The position numbers and the translations under genes are program-made. Source: Pseudofabraea citricarpa (taxonomy: Eukaryota; Ascomycota; Leotiomycetes; Helotiales; Dermateaceae). Taken from it: a stretch of DNA of 64,000 nt. The notes under the pieces were generated by a model. It searched no databases, was not told the DNA's origin, and saw only the letters and a program-made list of their open reading frames with translations. The stretch spans positions 186,001 to 250,000 of the forward strand of contig JAPWGK010000028.1 of the NCBI GenBank assembly GCA_029641185.1, read 5' to 3'. Each line of letters starts with the position of its first letter. The stretch's first letter is position 1. Positions 1 through 11,029 of the stretch are shown here, piece by piece.

Positions 1-902
1 GTACAGATAAACAGGTACCACTGCATGAAAATCGTAAGTTTTATTCCTTCTCCCTGTTAAACTGCGACAGCTAACTATTAAAAGAAATTAATACATCACA
101 TCACCCGGTTTTTGATACCTCAATTCGCAAGAACAAACAACAGGGACTGGTTGACATTTAGGGAGCCTGAAACTTCAGCAACCATCGTTATAGAGAGTGT
201 CATGAGAAGACTATATTCAACGTACACAGATATCCTGACTCGAGCTGCCGGTTTGAGTCTTGGTAGCATTTCAACAATAGCAAAGCTCGAAACGGCGATA
301 ACAAAGGCGGTCACAGCGGCGATGGACGCCAGCATGTTCCAGCGAACTCTAGAACCGAAGTTGTGGACCTTGCCAACAATAGCAATTGTCCAGGGCTATG
401 ACTCGGCCATGTCCAATGATCGCAAACGGTTTAAACAAGACCCGGCCACAGAATTCGCCTACTTTTTGACGTCAAATTTTGCATTCAACGAAAATGGTCT
501 GTACTATATGGGTGTTGCGTTGAACGACGGCAAATTCAATCATGGTTCTACAAAGAATTTGACGAGCTTGGGAACCTGGATGAAATCTACTTTCTGGCCG
601 ATTGTAACTGAACAGGATAGAGCAAAAGTGCCCGAATGGACCAAGTAAGTATCCCATTGAAAATCTCCCAAGTTTTAACATAGCTCATTGGTTTTAGGGA
701 GCTCACTAATTCTTGGAATCGTTCATTGACCAGTGATATTGAGAGTTGGTGCTCCATCAAGTGCAGTGCGGCAACGGGTATCCATAAAGAATGCGATTGG
801 AGTTGTCCTAATTATCCTGGTTACAAGAGGAAAAAGGAAAAATACGACAGAAAAAATGGATGGACAATACCTGGGTTGATCGAGCCAGGAGAGGGCGTTT
901 AA
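1..902 (+). CDS. 3' part of secreted Cys-rich family protein (member A), truncated by window edge
   Basis: Partial gene, family unknown. Proposed exons are 1-33, 85-644 and 698-902, with introns 34-84 (GTAAGT, branch CTAAC, AAAG) and 645-697 (GTAAGT...TTTTAG). I recognise it only through two complete paralogues at 50990-53395 and 54777-57088. All three share an N-R-x-x-R/M region ending at a phase-0 intron, a motif like LNDG...WMK (around 518-590), and a downstream block with spaced cysteines (C-x3-C then C-x3-C). The last exon stops early: after the first cysteine block there is a TAA at 900-902, while the paralogues continue for more than 300 residues with many more cysteines. Member A is therefore a C-terminally short version or a decayed copy. 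The start lies outside the window. The alignment is visible directly; any secreted-effector role is inference. Confidence 0.6.
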
Positions 903-3900
903 CGTCTCAGAGTAGGGTAAATTATCTTTGATTGGTGTTAGCTTATACAAAAAAGAAAAAAAGGAAATGATTTCTTGGGGGCTTACCTATACCTCGTAAT
1001 ACCTTGCCGTCTTAACCCCACTTTTGTACTTGAATGGTTTAGAAAAAAGCAGATATTTTCTGACGTTTTGTAAAACCATGGTCACTTGCCTATATCTATG
1101 TAATACTTATCTAGTATACAGATTTCTCTAGTACGCCCGTTGATACGATTTCAAGGGTATGTTATTTATCTTGCCTATATCGTACAATTAATAGTATAGT
1201 AGCGTAGTTGCATGGTTCTATAATTAGCTAGCAATGCAGTCATATATGGTTGATTGAATAAATAAAAGCCAGGTATCTACTTTTCTCCAAACAACATGCT
1301 TTAAGACTTCAGTCACAGCGGTTGTTGTGCTTACCGGAGGATTTGATTACTATTTAGCTCCAGCAAACAGGGAAGAATTGAGACTCAAAAGCTTATGAAT
1401 CTCACAAGATTTCAACAAGTCGAGAGATATCATTAGGGAGCAGTGGAAATTTCAGAAGCTGCTCCTATGGCTAAATTATTTTCAAATTTGTCACAATAAA
1501 TACTCACTTGGAAACCAGGCAACCTGAAAAACGAGCCCAGTAAGTCGGTCTTTAGTCTTTTGTGAAAATGAGGTCCACTGGCCCTTTACGGCAAATAATC
1601 TAAATGCTGCGAGGACGTGAGCTATCAGGATTGCCGCGATTTATATCTAGACATCAGACTAGATCATTAAGATGAGATGTCCGGAGGTGGAGGCTGCAAC
1701 TAAAGGTATGAAAGCACATGATGCCTATCATGGGTTCTGCAACCCAAAAGCAAACTGCATTTCCAAGAAGTTGTTTGCGGAAGAACTAGATTAAGCCGAT
1801 GTAGAAGGCTCAAAACGGTAACGTGAACTCACACACTATAGCCACAGTTCTTTGTGGAAGTTTCCACAAAGGCAAACTCGAGTATTACTATCAGAAAGAA
1901 GCAGGAAGCTTCTATTAGACACTATAAGCCATTATTGAATGATGAGCGATCAGCTTTTAGGAAGCAGCGGAGCTCAGGTTTCTGAGACAGGGCACAAGAT
2001 AGTAAGACGAAAGAATAGGTTCTAAGTATAATTTAAGAAGTAGAAATATATATCTGTGTGAAATATCAGACCACAAGTACTAGAATTCCTCCTGTGTAAT
2101 CTTGAAAGATTCCCACAGGAGCTAGTAATGGTGTGGCCAGCTTTGCTTATAAAACAATGATTTTGCTATTTCTATCAACTTGGGAGTTTCATCTTAAAAA
2201 GTACGAACACTTAACTTTCGTATATGAGAGTCGAGAAAAGTTCACTTTCGTTCTCGTCGGCGGAATGCAACTTTCGAAATCCTTCTGATCCGAGCGAGCT
2301 TAGACTTATTGTCTTTCCGAAGTCTCCGAGTACCATGTGCCTGAGCTATTCACGAGATACTTGTCAAACAATTACAAATCGCATCCGAAGAAAGGGGTTC
2401 TAGGTATTGTATTCAAAAGTTATATATAAACATAAGCCAATATTTAAATATGCTCCATATATCAAGTGTTTTAATGCAGTCGCTTAAGTTCTTAGGAGTT
2501 TGGGCTAATCACAGGAAGATGTATGTCACTTCGAATGGTCCAGATTGCCAAAGGGTATGCTTATACTATGTGAACATCAATTTATAATACTACTGTCTCT
2601 TTTTATTTGAAATACGAACCTTCAGCTGGACTCTTAAAAACAAAACTTTGGTCCAAAACCGAGACCATTATGGCTCCTTCGCCAAGTAATTTTCATCTTG
2701 GCTACCTTCTGAACCACCTGGTGACCTTCGTCGTACATCGGACAAATCGGATGCACCGTATGTTTTCAAAATGGGCTCGACAGTTCGTACATTAGACTTT
2801 CAAATTGCTTCGTCTGAAGTATTTTTGTTGTTACAAGTCCTCGATAATAAGGTTGTCGTGATCGCCCTCCTGACATGCAGCCAGCCGTCCAGGGATTAAC
2901 TGACTTTAAGGATGCCTCGCTTATTTCTGGGGGGAAACGGGTGTATATCCGCAGCCCACTATATCTCTTTGAGCATGGGGGTCTGGCTGATGCGAGAAAC
3001 AAGTTTCAACTAAACTGTTCCCCATCATTACCGTTCCTCCTACGGTGCTCGGTATGCTGATCTGAGCTGTCCGAATTATATAGCCCCGAATGATCCGAAC
3101 TTCGCAATTACATAACAGAACAGCACCTGATATTTAATCAATTCGTTAATTGATGTGGGAAGATAATTTTAAGGGCCAGTTGAAGTAGTCCATGGTTGTT
3201 ATTGGCTTTGTTTGAGTACCCGAACTGCTTTACTTTTGCTGTTAAGACTTCCTGCGTGTCGCCTCGCTTCGCAGCGGTTATTCTCTCATCATTTAGCAAT
3301 AATGGGTTTGTCTAGGATGTCCGACGGCTTTCGGCTTTCAAGTTGCTTACCAAATCCAGTGGAAATAAGAAGTCAGGCATAACTGCCAAGGCAGAGCATA
3401 AGGCACTTGCTTGACTTTCTACTCCGCCTTCGGTTAAATTGTAGCGAGTGACCTAAGAACTCTCCAAAATAGAACCGAGGCTCGAGCTCTACTAAGTGAG
3501 AGCCCCCCTTTAACCAAGAGCCTCCAGAAATAAAGTTCCATTTACTTCCGTGCTTTCCTGCCTTAATTGCTTTTTACTGCCTTGACTTCTCCTGAAACTA
3601 GGTGCCGTTTGGTGCCGTTAAGGTTTAAGGTTAAGGATGAAACGTTCTAAAATGTTTCTATGGGCCTGGGCATATCCTGCGCCTAGAAACATTTACGAAG
3701 TGGTTCAGCAATTCGGTTTCCTGTACTTGGCTGCTTTTGGTATTATAAAAATGTTTTCGTCTTCTAGTGTTCACGATTTACGCGCGGTGATTCAGCGGGT
3801 AAAAGTTCAAAGTAACTAATAACTTTGAAGCGGTTTCGGGTTTTATGGAAGAGGATGCGCCATACTTCAAATTATTGTGACTACAAAGCCAGACCAAAAC

Positions 3901-4223
3901 TTTATGACGTCAATTGAAGGATCCATATCTTATCCACTAGGGTGATAAATACAATTGCATGCCAATGAACATTCGCATGATGTTCTAAGCGAGGTACCCG
4001 AAAACGGATGGCCTGCGCCTTAACAGCTGGAAGGGATCAGGCTGCTTATGATTGAAGTAAAGTACAGTCCGCAACGAAGTAAAGTCAATAACGCCTGATA
4101 TCAGATTCTTGGTCGTTAACTTTCGGACGATATGAGGAATGTTATGACAGCTTGGCAGGTACCATCAGATACAATGCCAATAACTTCATTACTGATGCCC
4201 ATAATTGACAGCTTCAAAATGAC
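903..4223. other. Gene-empty AT-rich interval
   Basis: About 3.3 kb without a coding region I can support. The longest open frames are about 60-80 codons, have no recognisable motif and lie in several frames on both strands. Two short hairpins occur, at 1850-1871 and 2079-2126. The stretch could be degenerate repeat DNA between two genes for secreted proteins, but no transposase or reverse-transcriptase motif is visible. Confidence 0.5.
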
Positions 4224-4230
4224 TATATAA
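4224..4230 (+). promoter_or_regulatory. Putative TATA box of the NLP gene
   Basis: TATATAA lies about 125 bp upstream of the NLP ATG at 4356. It is the only good TATA element between the gene-empty region and the gene. Position and sequence are seen; function is inferred. Confidence 0.4.
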
Positions 4231-4355
4231 GCCAGAGAGTCTTCCACTTGAAAACACCACTGATCATCAGCTCCACCTTCTTTACATTCGTTCTTCAGTT
4301 ACTTGTTTACTTCTTTTTATCAAGTTCCCCATTCCAGTCTCTACCAACCTTCAAG

Positions 4356-5117
4356 ATGTATATGCAAACACTCGTTACTCTTGCTACTGCTGCTGCAGGT
4401 GTCATGGCGATACCTCTTCAGTCTCGCGCAGTCGTCGCCCATGATTCCATCAACCCTTTCCCCGAGACGGTTCCCAACGCTACCTTCAACACCTTCGAGC
4501 CATACATGCACATCGCACACGGCTGCCAAGTTTACTCCGCAGTTGATGGCGAGGGCAACACTAGGTATTTCCCCTCGCTTACCGATTTCAATGATCAAAT
4601 ACTTACATAAATCAATAGCGGAGGACTTCAAGACTCTGGCTCCTCAGAGGGAGGCTGCAGAGACCAAAGCAAGGCTCAGACCTACGTGAGAGCCAAATGG
4701 TTCAATGGCCGCTATGCTATCATGTACGCCTGGTACTGGCCAAAGGACCACCCAGTTGGCGGCAACGTCGTTGGTGGTCACCGCCACGACTGGGAGAACG
4801 TTGTCGTCTGGATTGATGACCCAGCCTCTGCCACCCCAACCTTGCTCGGTGCTGCGGCATCTGGCCATGGCTCATACGTCAAGACTGCCACTCCTCAGTT
4901 GGAGGGAACCCGCCCCAAGGTCGAATACTTCACAACTCTCCCTACCAACCACGAGTTGCAGTTCACCGACACTCTTGGCCGAGATCTCCCTATGATCTTG
5001 TTCGAATCTCTTCCTCAAGTTAGCCAAGACGCCCTTTCAAACACCGACTTTGGTTCCGCAAATGTTCCTTTCAAGGATGCCAACTTCGACAGCAACCTCG
5101 AGAAGGCTTTCGTCTAG
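4356..5117 (+). CDS. Necrosis- and ethylene-inducing peptide 1-like protein (NLP, type 1)
   Basis: Secreted NPP1-domain protein. NLPs of this type bind plant sphingolipids and permeabilise dicot plasma membranes, although many fungal members are not cytolytic. Exons are 4356-4564 and 4619-5117 (intron 4565-4618, GTATTT...AATAG), giving 235 aa, a normal NLP length. The ATG starts a hydrophobic signal peptide of about 20 residues. The conserved heptapeptide GHRHDWE is present intact at residues 123-129, and two cysteines at 57 and 83 match the single disulfide of type 1 NLPs. The ORF shows no break. A TATA box lies upstream. The gene stands alone between two gene-poor intervals, a common setting for effector-like genes. 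Family assignment is firm; toxicity cannot be judged from sequence. Confidence 0.93.
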
Positions 5118-5240
5118 ATCCTTCATCTGCTGTAACTCTTACAGTCATGTCTTACGATGGGGAAAGGGGATTCCGGGGGTGGAGTTATAGATGGGTTTTT
5201 CATGTGGTCGCACGTGCTGCTTTTTTGATTTTGATTTGAT

Positions 5241-5296
5241 TTTTTCCTTTTCTCTCTTCTCTTCTTCTTCTTTTCTTTCTTCTTCTTCTTCTTCTT
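5241..5296. repeat. CTT/pyrimidine microsatellite
   Basis: Nearly uninterrupted pyrimidine tract with CTT units, about 120 bp downstream of the NLP stop codon. Confidence 0.8.
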
Positions 5297-6010
5297 GCAC
5301 AAACTCGAAGCTCTAGAGGAGTCGGTGGAAAACACCCTATGGTTCGATGTAGTAGGGTCTGATTTTTGGTGTTCCATGTACGATTTTCCTAGATAGATGA
5401 TGAAAAGAATGTTCTCGCTCACTTTTGACACCTGGAATGTGGAAACCATGCATTGAAACATATTACCAATACAAGAAAACTAGCTTCAGAGCATGATTTG
5501 TCATGAATTCGACATATACTATTTTGATCAGGAGCCATCTTCTCTACCCAAAACCCATTTACCATCTATCTCCATTCAAAATCACAACCAAACTCACCTC
5601 ACGTCAACTTAATTCACCTCGCATCAACACTCATGAAATAAAATTCCATTCAATCCACTTTGAAAGTCTACCTACTCTTTAAAACCGAAGCAAAACAAAA
5701 AAACAAGACGAAAAAAACAAGCATGGCACCACACCACATCAAAGCAACCAAAAACCGAACTCGCCGCCATAGCCCAAGCACCCACACAAAGAGGGAAAAT
5801 CACAATACCCGCCAGTACACTGTATACACACTACACACTACACTACAAAAAAAAGAAAGAAAAAAAGATTTGGTCAAGAGAGAATGAAAGAAAATCCGGC
5901 GCCAGCTCAGCTTCCGAACTAAGACAAGACCCAATACACCCTTCTATGTATCCTGCTCCAAGTCAAGTCAATCCAGGTCAAACACCATGACGACCATCCA
6001 ACCATCCGTC

Positions 6011-6030
6011 CATCCATCCATCCATCCATC
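6011..6030. repeat. (CATC)n microsatellite
   Basis: Five tandem CATC units in the intergenic region. Confidence 0.8.
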
Positions 6031-6516
6031 AAACACCAAAGTTCTCGCTAGCTCGCTCACATTGTTATCCTTATCCTTATCCCTTCTAATTCCAGGTCAT
6101 GAGAAAGAAAGAAAGAAAGAAGAAAATCAATCCACAAGGAAAAGAAGATCGGATTTGGAAGAAGCAAAGGAAGATCATCCACCAGACTGATCGAGAAGAG
6201 AAGAAAAGAATGTACGAATAAAGGGAAAGTAGATTCGAATTTGTTCAATTGAAAGGGAGAGACGATGACAGCAGCAGCAGCAGCAGTAGAAAAGACAAAA
6301 AGCACACCCGGAAAAAAGACTCCAGAATTGCTTGCTTGCTTGCAGCCTCGAATTGGAAAGATGATGACACTAGATCAAGGAATCGAAAAAACAGAACAGA
6401 ATCATGCATTGCATTTGCCCCCGTCCTTGCCCTTAAGAAAAAACAAAGAAAAAACGCCTTATTCCCCAAAGTTTCTCCCCCCATCGACCTGTCTCCAGAT
6501 GAACACCCTTTTGATC

Positions 6517-8924
6517 TTAATCCCTCCTTCGTTCACTTCTCTGCGGCCCAAAGTCGGGTTCCGGGAGATTCTTTTTTTCCTTCCTGCCCTTGACGGAAAA
6601 TTCCGATACCAGCGACAGATGATCACTAGGGAAATGATAGTTAGGGAAGCCGGGGACCCGCTTCATGTATTCGGAATCCACTGGCCCTAGGAGTGAGGTG
6701 ACTTCGAGCGCGTTAGTAGAGTACCAGATGTGATCAATCATATCGCGGAAGTTAGGTGTGTAGTTGGTGAATGGTAGTGCGTCAGGTGTGCCGTTAAGTA
6801 GAGTATATGCCGAGCGCAGTGAGAATGGATGTTGGATGCCATCTCGGGTGAAGTTGCCATACTGGTAGCTCCCTATCTCCTGATGGTCTGCTGCTACGTG
6901 ACCAGTTGAGAGAAGTTCATACACACTTGAGTTCAGAGTAGAATTCAAGTCGCCACAAACCAACAATGGGATTTGAGTGCTGCTCGAGTATTCCATAGAT
7001 GGTGCTGGCTCTGGTATAGGCTCTGCAGGGATATCGGGGTCGACATCTGTATCGGCTAGAGTATATGTCTTTTTATCCTTGCAGGCTGGCCATCTCGCAT
7101 ACTTCTCAGCCAATTTAGTGACATTGTCCATGAGAATTGCAATCTGTATTAACTTGACATCTGCTTCGGCTGGATCCCAATGAAGATGCGTGTTTACAAC
7201 AATTATCCTAGCACCTGTGAGTCTATTTTCCAAGAATGTAATCGCTGCAATGTTGTCTCTTGGCATGACTCGGTTGAATATATCGTGTTGATTTTTCATA
7301 TCGGGTCGGTTGATCGCTACATTGGCAAAATCGATTGTCTGCTTATCCAAGAGGATGTATTTATTTGACTTGTAAAACGTTGCACATCCGTCTACAACCT
7401 TTGCATCTTTCTCATTCATCGTCTTCGCTCTGGTCTTCTTATGCAGTATACCCTTATAGTGGCCGTATGCAAGTTTCATACTGAAGAACTCTTGGAAAGT
7501 ATCTGTATCCACCTCTTGGAGACATAGAATATCTGCATCATGGGCTTGGATCTCCTGCAAAATCTGTTCCTTCCGGTAGTCCCATGCTAAGGCTCCTGAT
7601 GGTGTGTAACCATACAGCTGAGGAGTGACATAATTGTCACAAAGAATGTTGTAACATAAGACTTTGAAACGATCTTGGTTAGCATGTCCAGGGGTACCAC
7701 CTTGAAGGTCAAGCATTTGGCGAGGAGCGGGAGGTAAGGGTACTTCTCAAAGTTAGCGAAGTTGAACAAAGAAGCTAGAAAAAAAAACTTGCCTGGAGCT
7801 TGTTCACGGAGATGAGTAATTAACGCCTTTGTGCCCCTCTCCATAATCTCCTGCTTCAATCCATTATCTAATGAAGCATTTCCCTCAATACCAAGCATCT
7901 TCAACTGAAAGAGTGACCCAAGCTCGTTTGGCAAAGATCTGATGTTATTGTCGAACAACAAAAGGTGCTCCAGGTAGACACACATCCCAAGCTCGGCAGG
8001 TAATTCCGTCAACATATTGTTCGACGCATCCAAAAATTTCAGGAACCTCAATTGTCCAATTGAGGCCGGGATTTGACTGATCTTATTGGAAGCAACATAG
8101 AGCTCACTCAAGAAGGTATAACTGAACAAGGGGGTGGAGAGGACCCGAAGACCTTGACCGCTCAGATCCATATTATGCCAATCCTGTCTCTTTACCATAT
8201 AATCCAAGTTTGATGGTCGCCCTCGATCCTTCTTCTCTCCCTCTTGTGCTGTTGTCGGTTGCGCTGTCACCAGAGCTGAAACTGATGCAAGGTTAAGACC
8301 GCGGTTTTCCCCAGCTCTTAGTCTCGCATAATGATGCGGTGCGTGCTGTTCAACCATGTTGGCATGCGCTCTCTCCGTCTCTTTGTGCAGTTTGAGTTGT
8401 TCTGCCCAGTGCTCGTTGATCTGCTGAGCAGAACCCCCCCGCGTAGTAGTCGAATGTCCGTTCTGAAGACTGTTTGGTGTAAAATTGGGAGTTGAGCTTG
8501 AAAGTACACCAGATGAGTAGCTGGAATGATGCCCGATCACCGTCCCATTCGTTTGATGCGCCGTATGTTCTTGCGTTAGAGCCGGGTGGTGCTGCGCATG
8601 CTGTTGCTGCTGATGAGAATTCTGATGCTGGTAATTATACATGATCGGCATCCGTTGTCCCCCAGGTCCACCGTTCACACGGCCATGCTGCCCATGCTGC
8701 TGATTCTGATTGAACATACCGTAGAGATTTTGCTGCGCCGGAGAGTGAGAATCGGGAGACCTCGAAGGAGAAGGAGTATCGTTATTGAAGATCGATCTTA
8801 TGTTGTTCGGAGGAGTTGCGTTGCGTACAAGGTGCCGTGGATGATGGTGCTGCTGCTGCGTGTGTTGTTGTGGGTAGTAAAAGTTCCCAGCGGTCTGCTG
8901 TGGGAATCTGTAACCATCGGCCAT
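6517..8924 (-). CDS. CCR4: CCR4-Not complex deadenylase CCR4
   Basis: Catalytic subunit of the cytoplasmic CCR4-NOT deadenylase, which shortens mRNA poly(A) tails. Exons are complement 7793-8924 and 6517-7742, giving 785 aa. Domains in order: a Q/H-rich low-complexity N-terminus (1-240); about five leucine-rich repeats (about 245-355), which in yeast Ccr4 bind the Caf1/Pop2 subunit; then the EEP nuclease domain (from about 390). Nuclease residues are visible: E454 in CLQEVD, N561/H563 in VNTHLHWDP, D642/N644 in CGDLNS, and a C-terminal SDH. The intron 7743-7792 starts with GCAAGT rather than GT; only this GC-AG intron joins the two halves in frame (REQAP-V-PLPP). The start ATG precedes the Q-rich region typical of fungal orthologues. 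Confidence 0.95.
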
Positions 8925-10197
8925 CTAAATCCACCACTGCCAGTTGTAGAGGAGGCTTTTGCTCGGGAGAGCAAGCCGTGGAGGAATATGGGGGGACTCG
9001 TATGTGGTTTAGGTGTATGTAACGCATCTACCACTCGTAGGATCGGTCGCGCACTGCGTCTCGCTGGTCGTGGTGAATTTGATCGGGACAAGCGCCACCG
9101 TGGCCAGATCAGATCGAGGTTGTTCTGGAAGGAGGCTACTCAATGTGTAAGTGGTGTGTATGCAAGATGGCTATCTGCCCCGAGCGATGCTGAGTATGCG
9201 ACAGGAGAAGATGAGGACAGGTCTTGGGCAGGGGGCAAAGAAGGGTTGCGCAGCGCGTACCTATCTATGCGTTGTTGTAGCTCAGCGGTGGGGAGATCAA
9301 TTGCAGGCTGGCTGTCGCGTGTTGATGTGCTGTTCTAGTCGTGATTCTCCAATATGGAGCTCTCGTCTTGAGCGTACTATCTTAGTTCCAACCTGGTTGG
9401 GTCACGTGGGCATGGGTCACGGGTACCGTCCGGCCGGATCAGGAACCAGATCCTTTCTCCAAGAATAGCCAGTCGTGTTACTACCTTATTACAAATACCT
9501 GGGTGGTTGTCTGCAGCCACCTGCATGGGGTAATTCTTTGTGTCGTCAGCTCGGCAGATTTACTATCTTGCTTTTCCTCGAGTTCATCTCGAACGATCAA
9601 CTCAAGTCACTCAGACGACATACAGGAGTTGCTTTGCCGACTTGCTTGACAACATTTCGTTGTTGGAAAGGACATGCCTATTGTCTTGATATATGCTATT
9701 CTCAAAACGTACATGCAACTTGAGAAGCAACAGTCAAATTACCAGATTACTTATTTAGCTAATTATCTCTAACACAGCTAGCGCTTTCTGCTAGCCTGGC
9801 GTGACACACTCTATCACCCCTTTCACTACTCATGGTGGGGTGATCTCCAGACCAGATCATCCTCAAAGAGGCTTTTGCTGTCTAGAACTACCGGATTCTT
9901 GGCCAAGGTCATTTTTGTTTCGATTTTTACACCGGCTCTGTGGCTTGGTCTTGGGTGCATATGTAGAGACTGTTGTTTCGGCCTCGATTTCCGACTTAAT
10001 TCCCATCCACCTAGGGCTTATACCGTCAAGTCATACCGAGAGATGAGAGGTCGCCAGCTCTTAAGCCATCGGACATATACCTTTATCTTGCCAAGATCAA
10101 AAAGTTGGGATCTGTGTTACAAGATAGAAGGAAGTGTCTTGATAGTACTCAGGTATCCGAGATGCTGTACCATCATACCACGAATATGAAGGGCGAT
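8925..10197. other. Intergenic: CCR4 5' region and LYR gene 3' flank
   Basis: About 1.3 kb. The CCR4-proximal part presumably holds its promoter and 5'UTR. A 250-codon plus-strand frame at 8586-9338 overlaps CCR4 antisense and has no domain, so I treat it as a shadow. No other gene is visible. Confidence 0.5.
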
Positions 10198-10711
10198 TCA
10201 AGTCGTCTTGTCATAACGCTGGCGCAGTGCTCGATATCTTTTCAGATAGTACCTACAATACCCCATGTATGTCAGTTTGACCGGTATCAAAATTTGGACC
10301 GAAGCCATTTCCAATCAAAAGTGGGTTTCCCATCCCATCTTCCGCATATAAAAGCATAAAACGGGACTTACAAAGCCTCGATCTCTGGGTTATCCGTTAG
10401 TTGTCTTCCTCGAATATGAAGATAATAGTGATCAAATGTACCTTTCTTTACAAACTCGGCTCTTTCAATCCCCTTGCGGATCTGCTGCTCGTCCGTGAGA
10501 GTCACATTACTAGAGAATGCTTTATGTAGCCTTGTCTGGAAATACGAATAGCCTAGAGGGTAAGCCTTTCCGAGATGAAGCAGTTCTAAGAATTTGAGTT
10601 AGTGCGATTGAACGACCAAGGTTAAGGGACCCAGGCAGGCAAGGTACCTTTGTATATATTTATCACTTGTCGCCGCAGTGCAGGGTTGGTTGGTGTTGGC
10701 ATTGATGGCAT
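10198..10711 (-). CDS. LYR-motif protein, LYRM5/ETFRF1-like
   Basis: Small mitochondrial LYR protein. In animals LYRM5/ETFRF1 binds the electron-transfer flavoprotein and displaces its FAD. Four exons: complement 10648-10711, 10442-10585, 10372-10384 and 10198-10252 (introns 62, 57 and 119 nt), giving 91 aa; the human protein is 90 aa. Matches to the human protein are clear: [27 protein letters not shown]-like AEFVKK, and [18 protein letters not shown] at the C-terminus. Exon 3 is only 13 nt, yet it is required to restore the conserved EIEALYYL junction and keeps frame exactly. The ATG at 10711 gives family length; open frame further upstream has no suitable ATG. Divergent with the thioesterase gene, 318 bp apart. 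Confidence 0.85.
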
Positions 10712-11029
10712 GGCGCTGATTGAGCTTGCCCCGGATGACTCTTGAGGAAGTGGAGGAGAAGTCTTCGGTCGGCCTTGACTCTTATTTCTACCTACTTCCA
10801 CTGAAAATGGATTAGGACAAGAGCTGGCGCTAGGTTGAATGGCCAAAAGAGAATCGTGACGTCGGCAGTCCGAGGTCTGTAAGCGGCCGCATCAACCAAG
10901 CTCTCACGCAATCGCCGAACCGATGGAGGGGAAATATCCGACGACAACAGAACTAACTTCTCCAAAGCCATTCCTCTCTCACTCTCCTTCAGCCAGCCAT
11001 TGACCCTTCCCATCGCCTGACGCTAAACC
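10712..11029. promoter_or_regulatory. Bidirectional promoter, LYR protein / thioesterase
   Basis: The 318 bp between two divergently oriented start codons must contain both promoters and 5'UTRs. Both products look mitochondrial. No TATA box or strong operator-like motif is obvious. Confidence 0.55.

Larger units (their letters stand above)
5118..6516. other. Intergenic, low-complexity 3' flanks
   Basis: Intergenic DNA between the convergent NLP and CCR4 genes. It holds a CTT-rich pyrimidine tract (about 5241-5296), a CATC microsatellite (6011-6030), a GAAA run (about 6106-6120) and a short CAG run (about 6268-6287). No gene is supported; open frames here are low-complexity shadows. Confidence 0.6.

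Noticed and set aside
5123..5461. 112-codon minus-strand frame
   Set aside because: Mostly Lys runs from the CTT microsatellite; lies in the NLP 3' flank.
8586..9338. 250-codon plus-strand open frame
   Set aside because: Antisense to the CCR4 5' end and upstream region; low-complexity Leu/Arg/Val composition caused by the Q/H-rich coding on the other strand; no domain.
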